63,203 bases of DNA, from positions 1 to 63,203 of the forward strand of contig JAGKWW010000011.1 in the NCBI GenBank assembly GCA_021151665.1, written 5' to 3'. Position 1 is the first letter of the stretch; each line of letters starts with the position of its first letter. This document shows positions 52,658 through 61,629 of the stretch, piece after piece. Under the pieces are notes generated by a model, which saw only the letters and a program-made list of their open reading frames with translations, did not search any database and had not been told where the DNA came from. The DNA comes from Flavobacteriaceae bacterium (GTDB lineage Bacteria > Bacteroidota > Bacteroidia > Flavobacteriales > Flavobacteriaceae). The position numbers were made by a program, and so were the translations under genes.

Positions 52658-55600
52658 CTACTTTTTATTCTTTTTGTAAAACTGTATGTATTTAAAATAA
52701 GCTGCCCCCCCAAGTGCAAATACACCCAGCGCCATCCATAGGAAGTAGGTTGGCGTACGCACCTCGCCGCTCGCATAGGAATGCAAACCGGTAAGGTAGA
52801 AGTTCACCCCGAAATAAGTCATTAGTATCGATGCGAATGCGAGAACACTAAAGAAATTGAATATCCATAGTCCGCGCAGTGCAGGTACAAAACGCATGTG
52901 TATTACAAACGCGTAAACCATGATGCTTACCAAAGCCCAGGTTTCTTTCGGGTCCCAGCCCCAGTAACGGCCCCAGCTTTCATTCGCCCATTGCCCTCCC
53001 AGAAAGTTGCCTATAGTAAGCATGATTAGCCCGATGGTAAGCGCCATTTCGTTGATATAGGTTATCTCTTTAATGTTCAGCTCCATGCGCGCTCTATTAC
53101 CGTTATTGGTAAACAGCATAAGGAACAGCGATACAATTCCCAGTATCATCCCAAGCGTGAACGGACCGTAACTCGCAACGATAACCGCCACGTGTATCAT
53201 CAGCCAGTACGAATTGAGCACAGCCTGCAGGTTGGCGATCTCGGGGTCAGTCCAGTTCCAGTGCGCTACCATGAGCACAATAGATGCAACAAACGCCGTT
53301 GATGCCACCGTGAGTTGCGACTTTCGCCCAAACGCCAAACCGAAAAATACAGTTGCCCATCCTACGTAAATTACCGATTCGTAAGCATTACTCCAGGGCG
53401 CGTGGCCTGAAATGTACCATCGTGCGATAAGCCCTGCCGTATGCAGGCCAAACAATATCGCGATAATAATATGGAAGGTCTTTGCCCCTATCCGGTTCAC
53501 TTTGGTATCCTTAAAGATTCTTAATATTGTGAACAGGAACATCGCTAAACCTGCATACAGGTACCATTCGAATAATTTCTTAAAGATGTCGTATTTATTG
53601 TAGAGTATCTCAGCGTTTATCTTATCCTCGGTAGGCATTACATCTTTACCGTAAAGCTTTTGGTATTTGATAAGCCCTTCAAGGAGGCTGTTCGCCATCT
53701 TGTAATCTTTCGTTTGCGTTGCCTCTGCGAGCGATTGCACATAAAACGGCAATACCTTTTTTATTTTCTGGAGCTCGGCATTGGCAATAGTATCGCTTTC
53801 GGGGTAAGAAACCCACTTTCTGTTTTTATCGCCCGGTATAGGGTACACTTTCAATATCTGTCCTGTCAGCGCCGAATATAATAAATCGATACGCTTTCCA
53901 ATGTCCATATAATCTTTTTGGAATTGCGTAGGAACACTTTCGCGATAGGCCTTCTCCAAAATACCTGCCAGCTTATAGTTGCCCTGCGGATCAAAGAAAT
54001 CGCTTAATGCAGCATATTTCGCGTCTTTTTCCAAGCCGGCTACTATGCGGAGGCTGTCGTTACCGCGTTTCAGGTAGATAACCGGAATTTCAAACCAGAG
54101 CTGGTCCATCATCGTCATCGAAAGGAATGCCTGGTCTGCATCAAGTCCGCGGTAGGTATCTGATTTGCTGACCTTACGCAGCAACTCGCTCGAGAACGTG
54201 TTGAGAGGCTTCATGCGCCCGCCGGCATCCTGTATGATAAGGCGGCCAAATTTATCGGCATGCTCCTGGCTAACCTTGTATTTATTAAGAAGGCTGTCTA
54301 TCTGCTTATCGGTAATTTTTTGGTGTACATGCTGTTGCGCAGAAGCAGACAGAGAGAAGATCAATATGAATAGTATTGTTAGCGCGGCTTTTTTCTCATA
54401 TATTTTATCAAGCTTTCGCTTAAGGTCGCCAAAACGCGTATTCTTATCGAACATGATCGCCATCAAACCAATGTATAAAAGAAAGTAGCCGATGTAAGTG
54501 ATCCACGTTCCCCAGAAATCATGGCTTACCGAAAGCCGCGTACCCAATTCGTCAGGATCATAGCTCGACTGGAAAAAGCGGTAACCGCGGTAGTCAAGGA
54601 CATTATTCATAAAAATGCGGCTGTCAAACGTTTTATTTTCTTCTTTGTCAATAACTGTTACCTTGCTTTCGAACGACGAGTAACTGGACTGCGTGCCCGG
54701 ATACCTGGTTGCTATAAAATCATTGAGCTTAATGCTGAACGGAAGTTGGTAAGTACGGCTGCCGTACAGCAGTGTATATTCCAGCTTGCCAAGCTTGAAA
54801 GACTGCGGGATACCTGGCTTGCCTTTTCCGCCCACGAGTGTCACCTCTTTTTCCTTGCCTTCGTTGCGAACCACTACGGTAAGTGCGGCATCTTCTTTCG
54901 TTTTGAAATTGTTGCTTGATTTGTAAGCGACCCTGCCTTTAATAGCCGGTTCAGGAAATACAAAACGTGCGCCTGCAACAGTATAGAGCGACCGCAGCAT
55001 TAAGGGCTGTGCAGCATCTTTAGCGACACTTCCCTGCAACTTATCAGCCATGCGCATAAAGTTCCCTTCAAAAGGAGACTGTATCGTATAGCCATCAGTA
55101 GTTTTTACGATATTAATAGCACCTTTAACAGGCTGTGTCGGGTTAAAGGCGAAAAGGATGTTATGAATGTTCTGCACCTCCCCCGCTTTCAGGTAATGCT
55201 CATGCCTGCCGCCATCTCCGGCTTCAACCATCTTGATGTAGTAATCGCCCTTAACATCTTCTTTGATGAACTCCTTCGCCCCCAGCATAAAATCTTTGTA
55301 TTCAATTTCGAAGGGAATTTTATTGAACTCATTGCTAATGGTAAAATGATTATTGGCAACGGGCGACAAAAGCATTGGCTCGGTAAAAGTGCGCCGGCGC
55401 GTCTCGCCCTGGTATTCGCCATCTACAAAAACCGTCAGGTAGGTTTTGTCACTGTAAAATTCATTGCCGGTTTCTCCTTCGCGTATTCCCACCATACCTT
55501 CGTAGCTGATATAACGCGTTATAAAGGCTCCAAAGAGAATAAGGATGAAAGAAAGGTGAAGCAGCAGCGTAGCCCATTTTTCGCGTTTGTGCAGCTGGTA

Positions 55601-55801
55601 CCTTTTTATGTTGCCGATAAAGTTAATAACGAAGAAAACCATTATCGTTTCAAACCACCAGGCGTTGTAAATATAGATGCGTGCGGTTTCTGTATTGTAA
55701 GCATCTTCTATAAAAGTGCCTGCGCCCATAGCAGCAGCAAAGACTATAAATAGCATTGCCATAAGACGGGTTGAGGAAAAGATCGAGAATATTTTATCCA
55801 T
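52658..55801 (-). CDS. ccsA: fused ResB-CcsA cytochrome c biogenesis protein
   Basis: A 1047-residue membrane protein fusing ResB (N-terminal, about residues 1-470, with SSTRLMAMLFIVFAAAMGAG at the start) and CcsA (C-terminal). The heme-handling WWD motif is WGRYWGWDPKETW near 940-952, and conserved His are visible in LIARWYISGHAPWSN and in WLMIHVAV. It delivers heme to apocytochrome c outside the inner membrane. In most bacteria ResB and CcsA are separate; fusion is usual in Bacteroidota. Start ATG at 55801. Confidence 0.93.
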   Translation of the reverse strand: MDKIFSIFSSTRLMAMLFIVFAAAMGAGTFIEDAYNTETARIYIYNAWWFETIMVFFVINFIGNIKRYQLHKREKWATLLLHLSFILILFGAFITRYISYEGMVGIREGETGNEFYSDKTYLTVFVDGEYQGETRRRTFTEPMLLSPVANNHFTISNEFNKIPFEIEYKDFMLGAKEFIKEDVKGDYYIKMVEAGDGGRHEHYLKAGEVQNIHNILFAFNPTQPVKGAINIVKTTDGYTIQSPFEGNFMRMADKLQGSVAKDAAQPLMLRSLYTVAGARFVFPEPAIKGRVAYKSSNNFKTKEDAALTVVVRNEGKEKEVTLVGGKGKPGIPQSFKLGKLEYTLLYGSRTYQLPFSIKLNDFIATRYPGTQSSYSSFESKVTVIDKEENKTFDSRIFMNNVLDYRGYRFFQSSYDPDELGTRLSVSHDFWGTWITYIGYFLLYIGLMAIMFDKNTRFGDLKRKLDKIYEKKAALTILFILIFSLSASAQQHVHQKITDKQIDSLLNKYKVSQEHADKFGRLIIQDAGGRMKPLNTFSSELLRKVSKSDTYRGLDADQAFLSMTMMDQLWFEIPVIYLKRGNDSLRIVAGLEKDAKYAALSDFFDPQGNYKLAGILEKAYRESVPTQFQKDYMDIGKRIDLLYSALTGQILKVYPIPGDKNRKWVSYPESDTIANAELQKIKKVLPFYVQSLAEATQTKDYKMANSLLEGLIKYQKLYGKDVMPTEDKINAEILYNKYDIFKKLFEWYLYAGLAMFLFTILRIFKDTKVNRIGAKTFHIIIAILFGLHTAGLIARWYISGHAPWSNAYESVIYVGWATVFFGLAFGRKSQLTVASTAFVASIVLMVAHWNWTDPEIANLQAVLNSYWLMIHVAVIVASYGPFTLGMILGIVSLFLMLFTNNGNRARMELNIKEITYINEMALTIGLIMLTIGNFLGGQWANESWGRYWGWDPKETWALVSIMVYAFVIHMRFVPALRGLWIFNFFSVLAFASILMTYFGVNFYLTGLHSYASGEVRTPTYFLWMALGVFALGGAAYFKYIQFYKKNKK

Positions 55802-55928
55802 CGGATGAAGGGTAGTGTTTTACGGATGCAAAAATACTCAAAACTTCGCGTAAGGGTGGTAATGCAATGCTTAAAATGTAACAAATATGGCGATTGCCTG
55901 ATAATTTTATTATTAAGTATAAGTTAGG

Positions 55929-55936
55929 TATATTTG
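55929..55936 (+). promoter_or_regulatory. TAnnTTTG -7 element
   Basis: TATATTTG 57 bases before the M1 peptidase start at 55993, giving a leader that also holds a short GACG/CGTC hairpin. It overlaps a longer in-frame reading from 55894. Confidence 0.55.
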
Positions 55937-55992
55937 ACGTTTCCGTCTCACGCAGAAGCGGAGGCGCTAAACATTTAAACCAGTTGTACTTA

Positions 55993-57921
55993 ATGAAAAT
56001 AAAGTTGTCGCTGCTACTGGCAGCCTTTTCAGGGTTAAGCATTTTTGCCCAGGAACCCGTAAAAAACAGCCAGTGGGAATTTGATGATATTACTTACCGA
56101 AGGGGAAATGTGTACCGCTCAGCCTCGGGTGTGCCCGGCCCTGATTACTGGCAAAACCGCGCTGACTATAGTATCGCGGCAGAATTGGATGAAAAAGCCA
56201 ATGTAATAAGAGGCAAAATGGTGATGACCTACCACAACAACAGCCCCGAGGCACTGTCTTATATATGGATGTATGTAGAGCAAAACCGGTTTACGCCCGA
56301 TTCCCGAGGCACGCTGACTACGCCAATATCGGGAGGCCGCTATGAAGGCGACACCGATGGCGGATTTGTAATAAAGAACCTTCAGGCGAAGGCCAAAGGC
56401 GGCGCGTTGTCTAAATACCTGATTAACGATACCCGGATGCAGGTTTTCTTTGAGAAGCCGATTCCGGCAAAAGGCGGCAAAGCAACGGTAAGCCTTGATT
56501 TTGAATTCAGGATACCTACCGAAGGAATGGACCGTATGGGCAAGCTCGAATCGGGCAAGGGTATCATCTATTCGATCGCACAGTGGTACCCCAGGGTTGC
56601 CGTATTTGATGATGTTGTAGGATGGAATACGGAGCCTTACCTGGGCGCCGGCGAGTTTTATTGCGAATATGGCGACTATGATTATAAGGTGACTGTTCCG
56701 CACGACTTCATCGTGGCTGGCTCGGGAGAACTGGTAAATCCGGGCGAAGCGCTTTCTAAAGAAGTGGCCGCACGTATGAAAACGGCATCGCAAAGCGACA
56801 AAACGGTTTATCTTATAAAGCCGGAAGAAGTTGGCAACCTCACGCTGACACGTCCGGCAGGTAACGGAAAAGTTACCTGGCACTTTAAAATGAAGAACAC
56901 CCGCGATGTGGCGTTTGCAGCCTCCAGAGCCTTTATATGGGATGCCGCACGGATAAACCTGCCCGGTGGTAAAACCGCAATGGCGCAGTCGGTATATCCC
57001 GAAGAAGTAAAAGATAATAAGGCCTGGGGGCGTTCAACCGAATATGTAAAGGCTGCAATTGAGCATTACTCGAAGCAATGGTTTGCTTACCCTTACCCGG
57101 TGGCTGTAAACGTGGCCAGCAATGTAGGCGGTATGGAATATCCCGGATTATCCTTTTGCGGAGCGACAAGTGTGGAATCAGACCTTTGGGGTGTTACCGA
57201 CCATGAGTTTGGCCACAACTGGTTCCCGATGATTGTAGGTTCTAATGAGCGCCGTTACGCCTGGATGGATGAAGGCTTCAATACTTTCATTAATCACTAC
57301 AGTACGCTTGCCTTTAATAATGGTGAATATAAATCTGACCTTACTGACGGGCAAAAAAACAGCTACTGGCTGAAATGGGACCGCAGGGAGAGCATCGCCA
57401 CTTATCCCGATATCGCGCAAAGCATGAACCTCGCGTATACTGCCTACTACAAACCTGCCACAGGAATGGTGCTGCTTCGCGAATACATACTTGGACCCGA
57501 GCGTTTCGATAATGCATTCCGGGCGTACATCAACACCTGGGCATTTAAACATCCGCAGCCGACAGATTTCTTCAATTGTATGGAAAACGTAGCCGGCGAA
57601 AACCTGAACTGGTTTTGGCGTGGCTGGTTCATTGGCAACCAGAATATCGATCTTGGTATAAAGAGCGTTACCGTAAAACCGGAAGCAACCGTGATTAACT
57701 TTACGAACAATGGCGGGCTGCCAATGCCGGTAAACTTCCGGATCACTTTTGCCGACGGAACCGTTGAAGATAAATCCATCCCGGTGGAATCATGGTATCA
57801 TGGTGATGAGTGGTTCTACCTTATCGAGGGAGGCAGAAAAATAAAAAGCATACAAATAGACCCCAAAGGTTTGCTGCCTGATGTTAACCTGAAGGACAAC
57901 ACGTGGGAAGCAGGAAAATAA
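55993..57921 (+). CDS. M1-family metallopeptidase, exported
   Basis: A 642-residue zinc aminopeptidase-like protein with a signal peptide (MKIKLSLLLAAFSGLSIFAQ). The zinc site is HEFGH at 404-408 with the third ligand E427 (WMDEGFN), and the substrate-amine motif GGMEYP (379-384) is the GAMEN equivalent. It should cleave N-terminal residues or peptides in the periplasm. The ATG at 55993 is the natural signal start; an ATG at 55894 is not. First gene of a long operon. Confidence 0.93.
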   Translation: MKIKLSLLLAAFSGLSIFAQEPVKNSQWEFDDITYRRGNVYRSASGVPGPDYWQNRADYSIAAELDEKANVIRGKMVMTYHNNSPEALSYIWMYVEQNRFTPDSRGTLTTPISGGRYEGDTDGGFVIKNLQAKAKGGALSKYLINDTRMQVFFEKPIPAKGGKATVSLDFEFRIPTEGMDRMGKLESGKGIIYSIAQWYPRVAVFDDVVGWNTEPYLGAGEFYCEYGDYDYKVTVPHDFIVAGSGELVNPGEALSKEVAARMKTASQSDKTVYLIKPEEVGNLTLTRPAGNGKVTWHFKMKNTRDVAFAASRAFIWDAARINLPGGKTAMAQSVYPEEVKDNKAWGRSTEYVKAAIEHYSKQWFAYPYPVAVNVASNVGGMEYPGLSFCGATSVESDLWGVTDHEFGHNWFPMIVGSNERRYAWMDEGFNTFINHYSTLAFNNGEYKSDLTDGQKNSYWLKWDRRESIATYPDIAQSMNLAYTAYYKPATGMVLLREYILGPERFDNAFRAYINTWAFKHPQPTDFFNCMENVAGENLNWFWRGWFIGNQNIDLGIKSVTVKPEATVINFTNNGGLPMPVNFRITFADGTVEDKSIPVESWYHGDEWFYLIEGGRKIKSIQIDPKGLLPDVNLKDNTWEAGK

Positions 57922-57923
57922 TT

Positions 57924-58343
57924 ATGACGATTGACACTATATTTATTAAGGAGATAATTGAGGCTGGGCAAGCCTGGTCGCTGGCATCGGATAATGGCTG
58001 GGCGGTTTCGGAATCTGTAGACTACGAAGATGCCGAAGTAATTCCGTTCTGGTCATCTGCGGCGAAGGCTGAGGCCGCTGCTTCGGACGAATGGAAAGGC
58101 TATAAACCAGAATCCATAGCACTAGCAGTTCTGCTGGAAGAATGGCTGCCGGGTATGCATTATGATGTTACATTGGCCGGGGTTAATTGGGGTGGCGACC
58201 GTAAAGGCCCTGAAAGTGAGCCGTTGGCGCTGGCACAGGAGATTATCACTGCATTGAAAAAATCCGGAAAGCAGCTATCTTTTGCTAATCATGCCGATCT
58301 TTCAGATTATGAAAATGAAGTAAAAGAAGCGCTGAAAGGATGA
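57924..58343 (+). CDS. DUF2750 family protein
   Basis: A 139-residue cytosolic protein with the DUF2750 pattern: GQAWSLASDNGWAVSESVDY, then EVIPFWSSAAKAEAAASDEW and LAVLLEEWLPGMHYDVTLAG. No known activity. It begins 2 bases after the M1 peptidase stop and its stop overlaps the next start by 4 bases. Start ATG at 57924. Confidence 0.85.
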   Translation: MTIDTIFIKEIIEAGQAWSLASDNGWAVSESVDYEDAEVIPFWSSAAKAEAAASDEWKGYKPESIALAVLLEEWLPGMHYDVTLAGVNWGGDRKGPESEPLALAQEIITALKKSGKQLSFANHADLSDYENEVKEALKG

Positions 58344-59098
58344 TACGTGTTGTGGTGATAGGTTCGGGCAATGTAGCGCACCATCTGGTAAAAGCGCTTA
58401 CGGCAGCTTCGGGGATATCTCTCGAAGGCATCGTAGTCCGGAACTCTGAAAATTTAGATAACGTAACTACTAATATAATAGTTAGTTATGAGTTTATACC
58501 TGAAGCAGATGTGTATATAATCGCGGTTAGCGACCGGGCAATAAATGAAGTCTCTATAAACCTTCCGTTCAACAATCGACTGGTGGTACATACCTCAGGC
58601 AGCGCGCCGATGGAAGAGATCGATGGTGGCAACAGGCGCGGTGTTTTTTACCCACTTCAAACTTTTTCTAAAGAAAAGGAAATTGACTTTAAAAAAGTGC
58701 CTATATGCCTTGAGGCTGAAAATCAGGAAGATTACAATATACTAGAAGAACTGGCCTCGGCCATTTCAGACTCGGTGTACAGGATAGATTCAGCACAACG
58801 CAGGGCACTTCATGTGGCAGCAGTGTTTGCGGCTAACTTTACCAACCATATGTACACGATTGCGGACGACATTTGCCGGACACATGCGATGCCCTTTGAC
58901 TTGCTGAAACCATTAATATCTGAGGTGGCTTTGAAAATACAGCAGCTATCCCCTGCCCTCGCGCAAACCGGGCCGGCAGTGCGACACGACGAAGAAACCA
59001 TACAAAGGCACCTGGATTTGCTTACCGATGAAAATCAGAAAAATATATATTTGCTATTAACACGATCGATACAACAATCGCATGACAAAGAGCTATAA
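58340..59098 (+). CDS. DUF2520 Rossmann-fold oxidoreductase-like protein
   Basis: A 252-residue protein with an N-terminal NAD(P)-binding fold (VVVIGSGNVAHHLVKALTAA), annotated in relatives as F420-dependent NADP oxidoreductase-like, and a C-terminal DUF2520 helical domain (ALHVAAVFAANFTNHMYTIA). The true cofactor and substrate are unknown. It overlaps DUF2750 by 4 bases upstream and the KdsC-like gene by 17 bases downstream. Confidence 0.85.
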   Translation: MIRVVVIGSGNVAHHLVKALTAASGISLEGIVVRNSENLDNVTTNIIVSYEFIPEADVYIIAVSDRAINEVSINLPFNNRLVVHTSGSAPMEEIDGGNRRGVFYPLQTFSKEKEIDFKKVPICLEAENQEDYNILEELASAISDSVYRIDSAQRRALHVAAVFAANFTNHMYTIADDICRTHAMPFDLLKPLISEVALKIQQLSPALAQTGPAVRHDEETIQRHLDLLTDENQKNIYLLLTRSIQQSHDKEL

Positions 59099-59609
59099 AG
59101 AGCTAATGAATGGCATTACCACCTTTATCTTCGATATGGATGGTGTGCTTACCGATGGCACAATACATGTTTCGCCCACGGGAGAGATGCTTCGCAACAT
59201 GAATATCCGCGACGGCTATGCCATGAAAGCCGCGATAGAGAACGGCTATACCGTTTGTATTATCTCCGGCGGAAAAAATGAGGGTGTCCGCATACGGCTG
59301 CGTAATCTCGGCATTACCGATATATACCTGGGCGTTGCTAACAAGGTGGAGACCTTTCAGGAATTCACAGATATTTACGGGATCAAGCCTGAGCACGTTT
59401 TGTACATGGGTGACGATATACCTGATTATCACGTGATGCAGCTGGTCGGACTGCCCACCTGCCCACAGGATGCCGCCCCGGAAATTAAGGGACTAAGCAA
59501 ATACATATCGCATAAGAACGGTGGCACAGGCTGCGTTCGCGATGTCATTGAACAGGTAATGAAAGTTCAGGGCAAATGGATGGAGCATTTTAATGCCCGA
59601 TACGATTAA
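59082..59609 (+). CDS. KdsC-like HAD phosphatase
   Basis: A 175-residue HAD phosphatase of the KdsC type, without a cap domain. The nucleophile motif is FDMDGVLTDG (D18, D20) and the C-terminal metal segment is MGDDIPDYHVM. KdsC dephosphorylates KDO-8-phosphate in lipopolysaccharide synthesis; this HAD could have another sugar-phosphate substrate. An ATG at 59106 is a possible start. Member of the long operon. Confidence 0.88.
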   Translation: MTKSYKELMNGITTFIFDMDGVLTDGTIHVSPTGEMLRNMNIRDGYAMKAAIENGYTVCIISGGKNEGVRIRLRNLGITDIYLGVANKVETFQEFTDIYGIKPEHVLYMGDDIPDYHVMQLVGLPTCPQDAAPEIKGLSKYISHKNGGTGCVRDVIEQVMKVQGKWMEHFNARYD

Positions 59610-59641
59610 CATTTAAAACAAGCAGAATTTAAAACAAGCAG

Positions 59642-60526
59642 ATGAAATTTCTACGACTTATAAATTACCCCTCCTTATTATTAATCATAGTAGCGCTTGC
59701 GGCTTTGCATTTCGGTTTCCTTAAACCGGCAAGTCCTGTATTGGCATTAAACGATATGCAATTCGGCATCCTCGTATTCGGAATTCTGCTGATTGCTGCG
59801 GGCGCATTCTTTATTATTAACCTTAACGGTAAAAGCGAGGGCGCCTATAGTGATGGGACTACATATAACATTTATGGCGGATTGACCATTGCCGGCTTCG
59901 CAGTAGCATGGTACCTCGCTAATGCCCTTGGCAATTCGGCGATAATGGCCGTTATGGTGATACCTGCGGCGGTAGTTTTTCTGTATGCCACGAGCCTTAA
60001 GCAGGTGATTATCCTCAGCAACTTACTGGAAGCGATGTTTATCACTGTCCCTTTCTTTATCCTGCCGGTATACGAACTTTATCCGGCAATTACACCTGAA
60101 AACCAGATACAGATGGCAACAATTTTCTCGCTGATCCTGGATTTTGGGATGTTTATTTTTGCCCTGGCCCTTGTACTTACGTTTGTAAACAACCTTCGCG
60201 ATACGGATCACGATTATAATTCAGGGAACGCTACCCTCGCCATCAGCTTAGGAAAAAAACGTACGGCACGCATTGCTTTTGCACTCATGCTTATCCCGGT
60301 AGCAATGGCGGTTTATTATGCCACTACATATATGATGGACTTGCTGCAGGCATTGGCCTTTGGATTGCTGTTTATTGCAGGGCCGATGCTTTGGTTCCTT
60401 TTAAAAATCTGGGATGCCAAAACAGACAAGCAGTTTGCTACCATTGCGACGGTTTTGAAATACACAATATTTTTTGCAGCAGTATTTATTTCGATAATAA
60501 CCTTAACGATCAATAAACATGCTTAA
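59642..60526 (+). CDS. UbiA-family prenyltransferase homologue lacking motif 1
   Basis: A 294-residue membrane protein with about eight hydrophobic segments, homologous to the UbiA-family protein usually annotated as geranylgeranylglycerol-phosphate geranylgeranyltransferase in Flavobacteria. The second Asp-rich site is kept (NNLRDTDHDYNSGNATLAIS). The first one (usually NDxxDxxxD) is missing: residues 58-71 read IINLNGKSEGAYSD, about 12 residues shorter than family members. It may be inactive or changed. Maf starts within its last 8 bases. Confidence 0.83.
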   Translation: MKFLRLINYPSLLLIIVALAALHFGFLKPASPVLALNDMQFGILVFGILLIAAGAFFIINLNGKSEGAYSDGTTYNIYGGLTIAGFAVAWYLANALGNSAIMAVMVIPAAVVFLYATSLKQVIILSNLLEAMFITVPFFILPVYELYPAITPENQIQMATIFSLILDFGMFIFALALVLTFVNNLRDTDHDYNSGNATLAISLGKKRTARIAFALMLIPVAMAVYYATTYMMDLLQALAFGLLFIAGPMLWFLLKIWDAKTDKQFATIATVLKYTIFFAAVFISIITLTINKHA

Positions 60527-61106
60527 CGAAAAACTGAATGGCCGAAAAATAGTACTCGCTTCGGGTTCGCCAAGGCGCCAGCAGTTTCTCCGCGACCTGA
60601 ATATTGATTTTGAGATACGCCTGAAAGAAGTTGAGGAAGTCTTTCCTTCACATCTGCAGGGTGCAGAGATCACCGATTATCTTGCTGTATTGAAAGCCTC
60701 AGCGCTGGATGATTCGGCAACCGAAGATGAGATCGTTATTACAAGCGACACCATTGTATGGCACGAAGGGAAAGCGCTTGGCAAGCCGGCCGACAGAAAC
60801 CATGCTTTCGGGATGCTACAGTCACTGGGCGGCAAAACCCATGAGGTGATCACATCGGTTTGCATTCGCCACAAAGGCGACAGCGACGTTTTTAATGATA
60901 CTACCAAAGTGACCTTTAATCCGCTGTCTGATGATGAAATAAATTATTATCTGGAGAATTACAGGCCTTACGATAAAGCTGGTGCTTACGGCATACAGGA
61001 ATGGATCGGTCTGGTAGCCATCGCCCGTATCGAAGGCTCATACAACAATGTTGTCGGGCTCCCGGTAGATAAAGTATACCAACACCTTTTAAAAATTGCA
61101 GGATGA
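60519..61106 (+). CDS. maf: Maf-family nucleotide pyrophosphatase
   Basis: A 195-residue house-cleaning pyrophosphatase for nonstandard or excess nucleotides. The N-terminal RKIVLASGSPRRQQFL with the SxSPRR motif and the TSDTIVWHEGKALGKP segment are typical of Maf/YhdE. It overlaps the UbiA-family gene by 8 bases and the next gene by 4 (ATGA), so it is in the operon. Confidence 0.93.
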   Translation: MLNEKLNGRKIVLASGSPRRQQFLRDLNIDFEIRLKEVEEVFPSHLQGAEITDYLAVLKASALDDSATEDEIVITSDTIVWHEGKALGKPADRNHAFGMLQSLGGKTHEVITSVCIRHKGDSDVFNDTTKVTFNPLSDDEINYYLENYRPYDKAGAYGIQEWIGLVAIARIEGSYNNVVGLPVDKVYQHLLKIAG

Positions 61107-61627
61107 ATTTAGAATACTTCAGGGAATGGCTTGGCACCGTCATTACACTGGCAGTATTCCTTGTGCTTGGTATTTTGCTGAGGCACTTTATACGCGGGTA
61201 TGCCCGCAAAGGCAGCCTTTCTGAAAGGCGGACCAATCTGGTGATAAAATATGTGAACTTTTTTCTGATGGCTTTGCTAGCAGTTAGCATTTTTGGTATC
61301 TGGCAAATTAATCCATCACAGCTGTTCGCCTTTTTTACCGGTACCCTTACAGTTATAGGCGTAGCATTCTTTGCACAATGGTCGATTCTTAGCAACATTA
61401 CATCCGGCATAATATTGTTCTTTACGTTCCCTTTCCGCATCGGCGATTTTATAAGGGTTCACGATAAAGATTTTCCGCTTGAGGCGCAGATAGAGGACAT
61501 TAAGGCGTTTCACACCATACTTAAAACACGGGAAGGCGAACTGGTAACGTACCCCAACAGCCTTCTGCTCCAAAAAGGTGTAAGTATCATACCGGTTCAG
61601 CCCGAAGAAAAAGATTTTTTTGATTAA
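61103..61627 (+). CDS. short MscS-family channel-like protein
   Basis: A 174-residue protein with about three hydrophobic segments (WLGTVITLAVFLVLGILLRH, VNFFLMALLAVSIFGIW, and the pore-like stretch about 78-106), then a small beta domain (FPFRIGDFIRVHDKDFPLEA). It lacks the large C-terminal domain of full MscS and is the second MscS-family gene in the window. In the long operon, overlapping maf by 4 bases. Confidence 0.85.
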   Translation: MNLEYFREWLGTVITLAVFLVLGILLRHFIRGYARKGSLSERRTNLVIKYVNFFLMALLAVSIFGIWQINPSQLFAFFTGTLTVIGVAFFAQWSILSNITSGIILFFTFPFRIGDFIRVHDKDFPLEAQIEDIKAFHTILKTREGELVTYPNSLLLQKGVSIIPVQPEEKDFFD

Positions 61628-61629
61628 GC

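Noticed and set aside
56119..56883. Long open frame (254 residues) on the minus strand opposite the M1 peptidase
   Set aside because: It is antisense to a well-supported peptidase gene and its translation shows no domain, signal or family; it is a shadow of codon bias.
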